This document shows, piece by piece, positions 9,658-18,266 of a stretch of 64,000 bases of DNA. The translations under genes were made by a program, and so were the position numbers. The notes beneath the pieces were generated by a model. That model had not been told where the DNA came from. It worked only from the letters and a program-made list of their open reading frames with translations, and ran no database searches. This DNA is from Jatrophihabitans sp. GAS493 (lineage in GTDB: Bacteria > Actinomycetota > Actinomycetes > Mycobacteriales > Jatrophihabitantaceae): the NCBI RefSeq assembly GCF_900230215.1, contig NZ_LT907982.1, forward strand, positions 2,914,001 to 2,978,000, written 5' to 3'. The first letter of the stretch is position 1, and every line of letters starts with the position of its first letter.

Positions 9658-10257
9658 ATGATGGTTGGACTGACCGGTGGCGTTGGAGCCGGGAAAAGCA
9701 CGGTTGCCGCACTACTCGAGTCTCACGGCGCGGTGATCATCGATGCCGACGCGATAGCTCGCGAGGTGGTGCGGGCCGGCACCGAGGGTTTCGACCAGGT
9801 AGTGGCCGAGTTCGGGCCCGGGATCGTCGGCCCTGACGGCGAGCTGGACCGTCCAAAACTGGCGGCGCTGGTCTTCGGTGACGATGCGGCGCTGCAGCGG
9901 CTGAACGGCATCGTGCACCCGCTGGTCGGGCAGCGTTCGGCAGAGGTGATGAGCAAGGTCAGCGCCGATGACATCGTCGTCTACGACGTGCCCCTGCTGG
10001 TGGAGAAGAACATGCAGGAGGGGTTTCAGGCGGTGGTGGTGGTGGAGGCCGACCTTCAGGTGCGTCTGGGGCGGCTGCGGGAGCGCGGAATGGACTCCGA
10101 CCAGGCCCAGGCCCGGATGGCCGCGCAGGCGACCGATGAGCAGCGTCGAGCGGCCGCGACAGATGTGATCGAGAACAGCGGATCGCGCGAAGAGCTGGCC
10201 ACGCAGGCCAGTCGGGTGTGGGAGCGGCTGGTCGAGGTGCGGGCAAATCGTCGATGA
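9658..10257 (+). CDS. coaE: Dephospho-CoA kinase
   Basis: 199 residues, the size of a stand-alone CoaE without the C-terminal extension seen in mycobacteria. It phosphorylates the 3'-hydroxyl of dephospho-CoA, the last step of coenzyme A synthesis. Visible motifs: P-loop GLTGGVGAGKST at the N-terminus, the IDADAIAREVV acidic segment, the HPLV and VYDVPLLVE strands, and the LID-like RLRERG region. Start choice is between ATG 9658 and 9661 (GTG 9649 is also open); none has a strong ribosome site. The rpsA-coaE order is common in actinobacteria. Confidence 0.93.
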   Translation: MMVGLTGGVGAGKSTVAALLESHGAVIIDADAIAREVVRAGTEGFDQVVAEFGPGIVGPDGELDRPKLAALVFGDDAALQRLNGIVHPLVGQRSAEVMSKVSADDIVVYDVPLLVEKNMQEGFQAVVVVEADLQVRLGRLRERGMDSDQAQARMAAQATDEQRRAAATDVIENSGSREELATQASRVWERLVEVRANRR

Positions 10258-10301
10258 ACAAAGGGAATTTTGCTTCTCGGCGCGCCAGAGCGGGAGCCGG
10301 T

Positions 10302-10331
10302 TTGAACCTGACGGTAGCGATCCGCTAGAGT
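10302..10331 (+). promoter_or_regulatory. Predicted promoter of the tRNA cluster
   Basis: TTGAAC (10302-10307) and TAGAGT (10326-10331) are 18 bases apart, 51 bases before tRNA-Gly. This is a good vegetative-type match placed where a tRNA promoter is expected. Confidence 0.5.
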
Positions 10332-10382
10332 TACCGCTCGGCACGCAACATGTTCGGTTTACGCCGGACGTTGCGAGGTAAC

Positions 10383-10455
10383 GCGGACGTAGCGCAGCTG
10401 GTAGCGCATCACCTTGCCAAGGTGAGGGTCGCGGGTTCGAATCCCGTCGTCCGCT
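10383..10455 (+). tRNA. tRNA-Gly (GCC)
   Basis: A 73-base cloverleaf with a perfect 7-bp acceptor stem (GCGGACG/CGTCCGC), anticodon stem TCACC/GGTGA around loop TTGCCAA giving anticodon GCC, and the T arm GCGGG-TTCGAAT-CCCGT. Discriminator T. No encoded CCA. Confidence 0.97.
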
Positions 10456-10530
10456 CGAGGCTTCACCTCAGGCAGTGGTTGGCCACGCACTTCGGTGCGC
10501 GGGCCGGCCATGGATTGCGGCGATGCACAG

Positions 10531-10602
10531 GGCGGCGTGGCCGAGTGGCTTAGGCAAGGGCCTGCAAAGCCCTGTACGCGGGTTCGATTCCCGCCGCCGC
10601 CT
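10531..10602 (+). tRNA. tRNA-Cys (GCA)
   Basis: A 72-base cloverleaf with acceptor GGCGGCG/CGCCGCC, anticodon stem AGGGC/GCCCT around CTGCAAA (anticodon GCA), and T arm GCGGG-TTCGATT-CCCGC. Discriminator T. Confidence 0.96.
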
Positions 10603-10642
10603 CGCAGATTTTAAATTTGCACCGGATTCCGGTGCTTTATAA

Positions 10643-10714
<72 letters not shown>

Positions 10715-10878
10715 CCCTTAGACCCCCCGGATTTGCTGGGGTGCAGTTGCTTTGTGGCGAGAGTCCTCGCCTCCGTGGTCGGAGTTTATCCCCACCTCAT
10801 CCCCATTGCTTGGGGATAAAGTCGCTGGTCGCATCGCTGGGTGCCGACTCTTTGCTGGCTGACGGCACAAGAACTAGG

Positions 10879-11181
10879 GTGACTACTTTTCCCCCTAGCG
10901 CAGATGTGGCGCACGCCTCTGACCTCCCGGAGGAACTCTGGGATATCGACCGACTCGCCGACTACCTGGGTTGTGGTCGTCGGCTCGTCTACCGGCTCAC
11001 GCACGAACATCGAATCCGGTTCGTTCGGGTCGGCCGCGAGCTGCGCTTCGACCCGCGCGACGTCGCTGTGTATTTGTCCTCGGTATCGGTCGAGGTCTCC
11101 GAACCGGAACCTGCCGTGATGCCGGCTCCGATCCGGCGCGGACGGCCCCGGGCCACCGATGTTCGCCGGATGGCTAGCTGA
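10879..11181 (+). CDS. Excisionase-like helix-turn-helix DNA-binding protein
   Basis: 100 residues from GTG 10879. The core (WDIDRLADYLGCGRRLVYRL, then RIRFVRVGRELRFDPRDVAVYL) is the winged HTH of the excisionase/MerR-like family that binds the att region and sets recombination direction. Its stop overlaps the integrase start (TGATG), the usual xis-int coupling. The frame is open upstream through tRNA-Val, so the start is uncertain. The C-terminal 30 residues are rich in P and R and have no recognised domain. Confidence 0.75.
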   Translation: MTTFPPSADVAHASDLPEELWDIDRLADYLGCGRRLVYRLTHEHRIRFVRVGRELRFDPRDVAVYLSSVSVEVSEPEPAVMPAPIRRGRPRATDVRRMAS

Positions 11182-12356
11182 TGGCCTCTCGGGTTTTGCC
11201 GGTCGGTGTCCGCCGGGTCGTCGGCCGAGATGGCGTGGTCACCTTCCAGGCTCGGTGGTACGACCGCGGCGGCGGCCGGCACGCCGCGACCTTCGACACG
11301 GTCGCCGAGGCGGACGCGCACCGTCAGGAGCAGATGCGTTCCCGGCGATTCGGTGGCTCCGCAGATCCGTCGGGCGGCCGGACGGCGCTGTCGGTCTGGT
11401 TCTGGCGTTGGCACGAGATCCGTAAGGCCCGTCCATCGACCAAGAGCGTCGCGCTGTCGAACGCACGCACCAACATGCTTCCCCGATTCGGCGACTGGCG
11501 TCTATGCGACATCAGGCCATCAGACGTCTCTGCGTGGGTTGCTGACATGGTGGCCGCGGGGTTGGCACCATCGACAGCCGGTAAGAATTTGCAGCTGCTG
11601 TCGGCCTGTCTGAAGGCGGCGGTCGCAGAGGGTCTGATCGCTTCCAGTCCGGCCGATCACGTGCATGCGCCGGACCCGGATCCTGACGAGGCGCGGTTCC
11701 TCCTACCGGCGGAATTGGTGGCGATCGAGCAGGCCATGGATCCGTGGTGGCGTCCGATCGTGCCGTTCGTTGCCGACACGGGGCTACGGATCGGTGAGTT
11801 CGCGGCTCTGCGGGTGAAGGACCTTGACTTGGTCCGCGGCCGCGTGCGGGTCGTCGAGAGTGCAGTCGAGGTTCCGAAGGCCGTCTCAGGCGCCGCGACG
11901 CGGCGAACGCAGGGCGATCCGAAGACGAAGGCCAGCCTGCGAGTGGTTCCGACGATCACACCGTCGGTCGCTCAGCTTATGGAAAAGATGATCGCGACGC
12001 GGAAGCTGTGCGCGAACGACCCGCTTTTTGCGGGACGTCAGGGCGCACCGTTGTCGCCGAACAACTGGCGCAAGCGGGTCTGGTACCCGGCGGTTGAGCG
12101 GGCCGGGCTCGGATCGGACAAGAACGATCCGTCGACTCCGGCGCCTCACTCTCTTCGGCACACGGCGGTGGCGCTCTGGATCGCCTCCGGGGTCACCGAA
12201 CCACTTCGGCTGGCTCGCTGGGCAGGGCATCGGTCCATCAATACGACGTATCGGGTGTACGGCCACCTCCTACCGGAAGATGCGAACCCAACACGGACAG
12301 CGCTAGAAGCAATTCGCTCAGCAGCCCGTCAGGAGGTAGGTCGGACGAACTTGTGA
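11181..12356 (+). CDS. Tyrosine recombinase / site-specific integrase
   Basis: 391 residues, the standard length for actinobacterial tRNA-targeting integrases. The N-terminal arm-binding region is followed by a SAM-like core-binding domain (about 75-155) and a catalytic domain with all key residues: Arg203 in DTGLRIGE, the H-x-L-R-H box at 323-327, a late His in WAGH, and the nucleophile Tyr360 in RVYGHLL. It would cut and join DNA at the tRNA-Val 3' end 467 bases upstream. It overlaps the excisionase stop by one base. It looks intact, so the island may still be mobilisable if an attR exists. Confidence 0.93.
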   Translation: MASRVLPVGVRRVVGRDGVVTFQARWYDRGGGRHAATFDTVAEADAHRQEQMRSRRFGGSADPSGGRTALSVWFWRWHEIRKARPSTKSVALSNARTNMLPRFGDWRLCDIRPSDVSAWVADMVAAGLAPSTAGKNLQLLSACLKAAVAEGLIASSPADHVHAPDPDPDEARFLLPAELVAIEQAMDPWWRPIVPFVADTGLRIGEFAALRVKDLDLVRGRVRVVESAVEVPKAVSGAATRRTQGDPKTKASLRVVPTITPSVAQLMEKMIATRKLCANDPLFAGRQGAPLSPNNWRKRVWYPAVERAGLGSDKNDPSTPAPHSLRHTAVALWIASGVTEPLRLARWAGHRSINTTYRVYGHLLPEDANPTRTALEAIRSAARQEVGRTNL

Positions 12357-12483
12357 CTCACATGCAGGAAAACAGAGGCGACGCCCGCGTGCTGGTCGAT
12401 CGGGGCCGAACTGGGCCTTGACGCGGACCGTCTGAATGTCCGGGCGGACCAAGTGGTCTGAGTCGAGAGCTTGCGTTGGACGG

Positions 12484-12831
12484 TCACCGCCAACGGCTGG
12501 GAACGGTTGCCTTGATCTCGTCGAACGCGCAACGGTCGCCGTTGCGCCAGTTCACCGCAGCCACATCGAGATCAATCCGATCGCGGTGCCGTGCAGCACG
12601 TCGTTCGGCCCGGCGCTGCGGACCGGCGTGACACATCCAGCATGAGCAGACGCCCGTGCCCGTGTACTGGAACTCCCACCGGCACCTCGACATGGGAGAC
12701 CACATGCGGGCGCACGACGAACGGTCAGGCAGATCGCACGGTCCGTAACGATGATCGTGGCTGGCGACGGCGGGCAGGTCGCCGCGAGCGATTTTGATGG
12801 CGAACGGGGCATGCTGGTCGGTGCGGGACAC
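12484..12831 (-). CDS. Small Cys-rich hypothetical protein
   Basis: A 115-residue frame with a central segment CRWEFQYTGTGVCSCWMCHAG followed by a basic RRAERRAARHRDRID helix. The C-x-C-x-x-C cluster and the basic helix look protein-like and could bind zinc, unlike the proline/arginine-rich shadow frames nearby. No family is recognised and the start has no clear ribosome site. It could also be a fragment of a larger gene. Confidence 0.35.
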   Translation of the reverse strand: MSRTDQHAPFAIKIARGDLPAVASHDHRYGPCDLPDRSSCARMWSPMSRCRWEFQYTGTGVCSCWMCHAGPQRRAERRAARHRDRIDLDVAAVNWRNGDRCAFDEIKATVPSRWR

Positions 12832-13491
12832 GGTGACTCCGATGGCTTGAAGCGCCAGTCCGCATCCCCGGATTGAGGTACGAACTGGCGCTATGGCATC
12901 AGCCGGTCACGCGCCTTGTGTTCCATGCCATCGATTGTTACACGCCAGGCGGCAGGATGGATCCCACCGGGATGGCAGGCATGGCTCGGTGTCTGCCGTG
13001 CGCCTCTTCCACGTTTGGCGCAGGATGGCGTTGTGCATTCTCTGACTCTCGACACGAGTTGCGTGATTCACGGCGCGCAGGGCCAAGGTGAAAGTGAATC
13101 GCCCAGTGCGGTTGTCACAGCCACCAATTGCTTCTGGAACGGACAGGCATACGCGTTGTTGTGTCTCTAAAAGAAGCGGTGTCCATCGTGCTTGGTCGCT
13201 AGGCCTGCCGCCGAACGACACTGACGGCTGTTCGCAGCGCTTGGTGGCTCAACGAGCGCGAACCGTCGATCTGAGTGTTTGCCGCGAGATTGGGTCGGCG
13301 CGCAGATGGATTGGTATGGAACCGATCGTCGGCGCTTGGTGATGAACCGGACGTTGCGTTCACCGCTAATTGGAGCGCGTCTTCTGCGGGCCGGTTTTGA
13401 TGCAGAAGCCGAGGCCAAGGCTGTAGCGTCGTGCCGCTGACCGTCTTCCGCCGGTACGGATCGAGGTCGGTGAATGAGCTAGGCGCGTTGT
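12832..13491. other. Gene-poor scrap DNA with an RHS-like coding remnant
   Basis: No intact gene seen here. Near 13435-13500, read on the minus strand, the frame gives HIYDYHHCVNNAPSSFTDLD, which resembles the end of an RHS/YD-repeat core (Y-x-Y-x-NNAP-x-SFTD-x-x-G). It is followed by about 30 further residues without a match. I read this as the stump of a polymorphic-toxin gene. Confidence 0.4.
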
Positions 13492-14265
13492 TCACGCAGT
13501 GGTGGTAATCGTAAATGTGGCCATGACGGCTCTGTGGTCCGAGGCGACATCCACGACCTCTTGGTGCACGCACTGCATCGCGCCTGGCCGGTACAGGATG
13601 TCGTCGAGCTGGGCGCCGACGACCCGGTTCACCGTTTTCTCGGTGCGGTCGGTCTTGCGGGACGGCCAGGTGATGTCTTCGCCCAGGTCGACGGCGGCGA
13701 GGCCGGCGCGACGACGGAATGCGAGGTCGGCTTTCCTCGGTCCAGGCCAATGGTTCATGTCGCCGGTGAGGACGAGCGGCCCGTCGTAGTAGGGGTCCGC
13801 GAGCTCGAGCGAAAGGCGCGAGAGGAAGCGGGCCCGCTGGCGGAATGCGATCACGACTGGGAGGTGAGTCGTTACAGCCACCAGGCGAGGCCCACCCGGG
13901 CCATCGAGTTGCGCCGCGAGCACGCCCAGATCGGAGTACTCCAGAGGCTCTCTCGAGAATTTCGACAGCAGGGCACTCTCGGCCCTGCCAGCCTGCTCCA
14001 GAACGGTTGAACGTATGGGTTGCCCCGTGTTGCGATATGCGCTGTCCGACCGCACCGCGATGCCCAGACCGAAGTGCCCCTCGGCGGCGACGAGATCGAA
14101 ACCCACGTCCTGCAGGCTCGTCTCGACCCCGTAGGCGGCCGGACTGAACAACTCTTGCATCAGAATGACGTCGGCCCGAGCAAGAGGCGCGAGTCCTCGC
14201 GGTGTCTTGATCGTCCGCCCGAGGTAGGTGTTCACCGTCGCGACAGCGAGGCGCGAGGTAGGCAT
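13492..14265 (-). CDS. Endonuclease/exonuclease/phosphatase (EEP) family hydrolase
   Basis: 257 residues of the DNase I/AP-endonuclease-like fold. The metal and phosphate contacts are all present: ATVNTYLG near the start, DVILMQELF (catalytic Glu), VTTHLPV, the TGDMNHWPG box (Asp/Asn), LDDILY, and the terminal SDHRAVMATF (Asp-His pair). The fold covers DNases, phosphodiesterases and sphingomyelinases, so the substrate is open. No signal peptide is seen, so it is probably cytoplasmic. It lies alone among immunity-like genes. A nuclease effector role is possible but unproven. Confidence 0.82.
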   Translation of the reverse strand: MPTSRLAVATVNTYLGRTIKTPRGLAPLARADVILMQELFSPAAYGVETSLQDVGFDLVAAEGHFGLGIAVRSDSAYRNTGQPIRSTVLEQAGRAESALLSKFSREPLEYSDLGVLAAQLDGPGGPRLVAVTTHLPVVIAFRQRARFLSRLSLELADPYYDGPLVLTGDMNHWPGPRKADLAFRRRAGLAAVDLGEDITWPSRKTDRTEKTVNRVVGAQLDDILYRPGAMQCVHQEVVDVASDHRAVMATFTITTTA

Positions 14266-14784
14266 GACAAGATCAACCTATCAGCGCGCGGTAACCCATT
14301 CGCGGCTGCTTCAGAACTGCTGTACGCCGCCCCGCGGCGGTCGGGGTGGCGTCGAGCGGGGAAAATGCTCACGGAGTTGACCAGATGGATCGGCCTGACA
14401 AGGTCGTTGCACTGCTTCGGCCGCCGGCGTTCTGTTACTGACCATGGTGATGCCGGCAGGATCGCCGCAGTTGACGCAGAGGTGGGTCGACATCGACGGC
14501 GGGCACGTCGTCATCATTTGATCAACGCGTCAGCCCGCGAGTACACCGGCTGGGCCTACGCCTGGTACGGCGGCCGCAAGCAGTCGCGACTCGTCGCCAC
14601 TATTGAGGTCGATCACACGACCACAGTGCCCTGGACACCGTTGGCTGGCAGTCCGGCGTTTCGTGGCAGCACGAAAGCGCGCGCTATCCGTCGTTCGGCG
14701 TGGCCGAGGGCGGGCGGGCAACCGGGGCAGATGAATGCCTATGGCGTTGGCGGCAATCGGATCTGTCGATGCCGGTGCGTTTCG
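14266..14784. other. No supported gene
   Basis: About 520 bases. A short minus frame (14311-14517) contains a C-x-x-C (LCVNCGDPAG) but has no other support, and a plus-strand stretch around 14530-14640 (REYTGWAYAWYGGRKQSR) looks protein-like without a usable start or end. These may be scraps of lost genes. Confidence 0.3.
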
Positions 14785-15078
14785 TCAGAGCACTGGGTCG
14801 CTCGCTTGAGTCCAGGTCGCCTCGAACTGTTCAGCGCTGATCAGTTCGACGGAGAAGTCTGGCTGGTCTTCGATTTCCACGATGTCCGGCATCGGCTCCC
14901 ATGTGAGGCTCGTCGGCCCATCGTTGATTGAGTCGGCTCGGGCTAGCGTTCCGTCCCGGAACTCCTCGACCTTCCGCAGTTCGGTTCGGTCGTCTCCAAC
15001 TTCCTCGTAGATCCGGATCGGATCGTTCGGATCGTCGTGATGCCAATGAGCGATGAAGTGGACCGGCACGATCGGCAC
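14785..15078 (-). CDS. DUF6881-like small protein (possible immunity protein)
   Basis: 97 residues with the DUF6881 layout: an HWHHDDPNDPIRIYEEV start, a TELRKVEEFRDG middle and an ISAEQFEATW end. DUF6881 proteins are small cytosolic proteins often found among polymorphic-toxin immunity genes; no activity is known to me. It is a stand-alone gene with a GTG start at 15078 in this reading. The position between an EEP hydrolase and an SMI1/KNR4 gene fits an immunity-gene array. Confidence 0.65.
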   Translation of the reverse strand: MPIVPVHFIAHWHHDDPNDPIRIYEEVGDDRTELRKVEEFRDGTLARADSINDGPTSLTWEPMPDIVEIEDQPDFSVELISAEQFEATWTQASDPVL

Positions 15079-15206
15079 AATATCGTCCGCGCTGCCGCAG
15101 ACGGGGCGCTACCCTTCGTTACCCGCGGCGGTGACGCAGCACGGGATTGCCTGCTGAGCGCGCAGGTTGGCTCTGTTGGGCGGCGGACTGTAGCCCGGAG
15201 TATCCG

Positions 15207-15803
15207 CTAGGGGTCTCTACGGTCGGACGGGTCAGCAATGACGTCCCATTCCAGGCGACCGTCGATGACGGCCGGGCGCCAGTACCCAAAGTCGTACTGC
15301 CCCTCCAACGCGTCAGCGATACCGGCGACCCACGCCTCGAGGGTGTGCGCACCAGCGTCGAAGTCGGCAATCTCTTCGTGCATAAATGCTCCGACCCGCC
15401 CGTAGTCCGGTCCAGGTCGCAGATCGAGGAAGAGCGCGTCGGCGCAGACGTGAGAGGCAAACGTCAGCCACTGCCGATGCCACCACCATCCGGCTTGCAT
15501 CGGGTCACCTTGATCGAGAATGCCGTTCAGCATGTCGACGTAGCCAGGTATATCGGCAACGGGCTGCAACATGTAGCCGCCAGGCAGGAACCGCGAGGCG
15601 AACGACACTTCCGCCACTGGGTGATAAGCCGGTACACCGTTCGTCATCGACAACAAGCTGACCAACCCGACAGGGAGGGCAACTGCCAGCCGCTGCTGCG
15701 CGGCCAGGATCTCCTCGTAGGTCGCCGGCGGCTGCAGGGTGCTATAACTAGCCGGCGCATTCGTCCGCAGCCAGTCGAGGACTCGGCTCCACTGCTCTTG
15801 CAT
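15207..15803 (-). CDS. SMI1/KNR4 (SUKH) family protein
   Basis: 198 residues from ATG 15803, which has GGGAGACC upstream; the longer frame to 15878 lacks one. The pattern is SMI1/KNR4-like: an N-terminal W-x-x-V/I helix, P-A-T-Y-E-E-I-L-A-AQQRL, LPVGLVSLLSMTNG (the hallmark LP-x-x-x-x-x-L-x-x-NG), and a later WLTFASHVCADALFLDL. SUKH proteins are well-known immunity proteins for secreted nuclease toxins. No matching toxin is next to it now. The fold assignment is good; the partner is unknown. Confidence 0.8.
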   Translation of the reverse strand: MQEQWSRVLDWLRTNAPASYSTLQPPATYEEILAAQQRLAVALPVGLVSLLSMTNGVPAYHPVAEVSFASRFLPGGYMLQPVADIPGYVDMLNGILDQGDPMQAGWWWHRQWLTFASHVCADALFLDLRPGPDYGRVGAFMHEEIADFDAGAHTLEAWVAGIADALEGQYDFGYWRPAVIDGRLEWDVIADPSDRRDP

Positions 15804-15982
15804 GAGGTCTCCCGCCACACCGCCAATCGTGTCACGCAAGCGAAGGACCCAACCGCAACACACCAAAAGGAACCCCATGGCGCGAGATAGCCGTCGATCT
15901 GCTCGCCGAGGGTTGCCGCATTGCGCCGTCCAGATGAATCTGTAGGTCGCAGGGTTCCTCCGGATGTGTCGATCTCCGTGCG

Positions 15983-16444
15983 TCAGGCGTCGAGAGTCAG
16001 GACGACGAGCGGCCGCCTGACAGACGCCGTTCCCCAGTCTCCGGCGAGCTGCCAGACGGAGACTCCGGCCAGCTCAACGCGCCGGAAGGTGTCGATGTTG
16101 CCGAAGTCGATCTCGCCGCTCGGGTCGTGTGTGCCGGGCTGTCCACTTGGCACGAAATCGATTGGATCAACGCTTCTGATCGTGAGCGTTCCCCTGCAAT
16201 AGCAGTGCTGTTCGTTCACGCTTGGGACCGAGTAGCTCGGATGATCAGGCGTCAATACGGCGTCGAGGATAAACCTGATCTGAGACGCCGCCGCAGCTAC
16301 TGCTAGGACCCATGAGTCCTCCAAGTACACAGCGCTTAGGTCGTCGAATGCCTGGTCGTAGGACACTGGGGCGTTGTCGGTCACGCCCAGTAGCCTTGCA
16401 CGTCGGCCAGCCCGGAACTCATCCTCATCTGCCGTAGATGGCAT
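15983..16444 (-). CDS. Hypothetical protein (immunity-like context)
   Basis: 153 residues, acidic and soluble, with no recognised family. The sequence has ordinary coding character: a DQAFDDLSAVYLEDSW helix, RFILDAVLTPDHPSYSVP, and a C-terminal VWQLAGDWGTASV. No signal peptide or membrane segment. The start is uncertain; a GTG 20 codons in is possible. Size, composition and position suggest another immunity protein. Confidence 0.5.
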   Translation of the reverse strand: MPSTADEDEFRAGRRARLLGVTDNAPVSYDQAFDDLSAVYLEDSWVLAVAAAASQIRFILDAVLTPDHPSYSVPSVNEQHCYCRGTLTIRSVDPIDFVPSGQPGTHDPSGEIDFGNIDTFRRVELAGVSVWQLAGDWGTASVRRPLVVLTLDA

Positions 16445-16684
16445 GCGAACCGTCTGCTCCGCGCGGCGCGAATGGCGGTTCCGACGGGGGACGCGAAGGT
16501 CAAACGCTACGGGTCATCGGATCCTGATGTAGAACCCTGTTGGCCAATTCACGGCAATCGGAGACCGCTACGGCCCCGAAGGCGCCACAGGGAGCACTGG
16601 GCGCTCCGACGCTGCCGACGGAGCATAGGCGCGACGTCATCGAGGGATAGGAAGACGGGTCGATCGGCGGCCTAGTGTGGTCAC

Positions 16685-16891
16685 ATGGAGCCCCGGCAAA
16701 TGAGATCGAGCCATGTCGCGCCGACGAGTCGTGTTCCTCAGGACGTGGACCTCTGGCTTGATGGCGACGAGCCAATAATGCTCCGCGCCTTCGACGGCAA
16801 CGACCCGGTCGAACTGACCGCCCAGGACGCGAAGGATCTAGCTGTAGCACTCCTCGAACTCGCCGACAGGGCTGAAGACTCAACCACCTAG
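16685..16891 (+). CDS. Small hypothetical protein
   Basis: 68 residues. The second half, EPIMLRAFDGNDPVELTAQDAKDLAVALLELADRAE, reads like the C-terminal helix of many small actinobacterial proteins (ELT-x-x-x-A-x-x-L-x-x-x-L). No function known. It is an isolated gene on the plus strand with no strong ribosome site. Confidence 0.5.
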   Translation: MEPRQMRSSHVAPTSRVPQDVDLWLDGDEPIMLRAFDGNDPVELTAQDAKDLAVALLELADRAEDSTT

Positions 16892-17067
16892 CAGAAACCA
16901 GAATGGTGCAGCGGCTGAGCTTCCACCATGCGGTAGCCGTCGTTCGGGGCGCTAGTGAGCAGGGGTCGGCGTCGCGCATATGAGTCCGTCGGGCGCGAAG
17001 TGTTGGCCGGACAAGTAGCCGATCTCCGGATGTTCGCGGCGCAGCGAAATCAGGGGATCATTGCTGG

Positions 17068-17376
17068 ATGACGAATACCCTGAGCCACGGTACGTCGGGT
17101 GCCATTCGACGATTCGCTGGCTGGGTTGCGCGAGGCTCCGTCGGTCACCCGATGCTCGAAGGAATCAACTACTGGGACGAGCTCAAGGACTCTCCCAGCC
17201 AGATGGAGACCTGCTTTGCCGTCTTCGCCCCCGTTCCGCAACTTGACGACGCGGGTTCGCCCATCAATGAAAAGTACGCCGAGAAGCGGGCGGCGACATG
17301 GCTGTATCGGTACTGCACCGGCGGCCTTCCACCGGGAGAGCTTGACCTCGAACCGTGGGAAGTCGAGCTGTACTGA
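17068..17376 (+). CDS. Small hypothetical protein (possible immunity protein)
   Basis: 102 residues with a compact pattern: MLEGINYWDELKDSPSQMETCFAVFAPV, then NEKYAEKRAATWLYRYCTGG and a C-terminal PWEVELY. It looks like a conserved single-domain family found among actinobacterial immunity clusters (I am reminded of DUF7677 but cannot confirm). CAGGGGATC lies upstream of ATG 17068. A copy of the dispersed repeat follows its 3' end at 17413. Confidence 0.5.
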   Translation: MTNTLSHGTSGAIRRFAGWVARGSVGHPMLEGINYWDELKDSPSQMETCFAVFAPVPQLDDAGSPINEKYAEKRAATWLYRYCTGGLPPGELDLEPWEVELY

Positions 17377-17412
17377 TGACGCGGTTTGCCGCCGGAGCGG
17401 CTCTACCGATCA

Positions 17413-17454
17413 TGCCGCGGACAGCGCATTCCTGCCGCACGGGATCCGTCAATA
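17413..17454 (+). repeat. Dispersed repeat, copy 1
   Basis: Begins TGCCGCGGACAGCGC and ends GCCGCACGGGATCCGTCAATA; about 42 bases. It matches 18105-18147 with a few changes and a 1-base length difference, and more weakly 18994-19020. Each copy is in a gap between small genes of the array. Confidence 0.6.
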
Positions 17455-17562
17455 CGCCCGTCGCTGATCTCCCTTCCGATGGCTTGGAGGTTGCGCACAT
17501 GAAAACTTCGGCGTCCTGATCGGGACAGCGTCCGACCAAGCGGCCGGACACCTCGCTCGGTC

Positions 17563-17937
17563 CTACGACGACATATACAGAGTGAGAATCGTTCGCCTGG
17601 TGGTTTCGTAGGCGAGGCCCGCCGTGTTCAGGGCTGCGATGAGTCGTCTTCGGTGAGAGCGGGGCATTCCCACCAGGCAGATCTGGCCGGGTCCTTGGTG
17701 GATGAGGACGACGGTGTCAAACCACGGCGGAAAGCGGGCGATGTTCATATGTACGACGCCACCGGGCTGGCGGATCAAGGCTCCCTCGGAAATGCGGGAA
17801 AACAGCCGTCGGGTCAGACGGACGCCGATCTCGCCGGGATAAACGTAGAGGTCGCCGGTTCCGCCGCGGCCTGTCGCCGGACTGAACCTGATCGACACGT
17901 TGCCAAGCACCGCAATCGGCGCGGCGGGGTCCGTCAT
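17563..17937 (-). CDS. Hypothetical protein
   Basis: 124 residues from ATG 17937 (MTDPAAPIAVLGNVSIRF). Strand-rich, with GDLYVYPGEIGVRLTRRLFSRIS in the middle resembling a small pleckstrin-like or GRAM-like bacterial fold, and a basic C-terminal helix (RSHRRRLIAALNTAGL). No membrane segment and no catalytic motif. The frame is open back to 18021. Family unknown; included because strand pattern and codon use look real. Confidence 0.45.
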   Translation of the reverse strand: MTDPAAPIAVLGNVSIRFSPATGRGGTGDLYVYPGEIGVRLTRRLFSRISEGALIRQPGGVVHMNIARFPPWFDTVVLIHQGPGQICLVGMPRSHRRRLIAALNTAGLAYETTRRTILTLYMSS

Positions 17938-18104
17938 CTGTGTTGCCGCCGCAGAACCCGGTCTGGGTCTCGATGGGTGGAGTTGGACTTCTGACCGCGC
18001 CGCACCCCGCCAATATGACATAGCAGCTCGGCTATTGCTGCGCCGTCCTTGCCGCCGCCCCGACGCGTGCCCCCAGCTCGTGCGCCCTCCGCAACGTCCG
18101 CTCT

Positions 18105-18147
18105 TGCCGCGGACAGCGCGTTTTGTGCCGCACGGGATCCGTCGATA
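18105..18147 (+). repeat. Dispersed repeat, copy 2
   Basis: Starts TGCCGCGGACAGCGCG and ends GCCGCACGGGATCCGTCGATA. It pairs with 17413-17454 (about 90% identical by eye). It lies upstream of the DUF2625-like gene. Confidence 0.6.
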
Positions 18148-18266
18148 GCGGACACGGATCGCGTCGAGGTGGGCACGCGCAGATCGGACAGTAGGGTGTC
18201 TGGCCGTTTGGCGGACATAACCGATCTGTGGGTATCGCTGGCCGGTCGATCAGGCACCATCTAGGG

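Noticed and set aside
12907-13221. A 104-residue minus-strand frame
   Set aside because: No coding character (random-looking mix of R, S, T and C), no ribosome site, and no motif.
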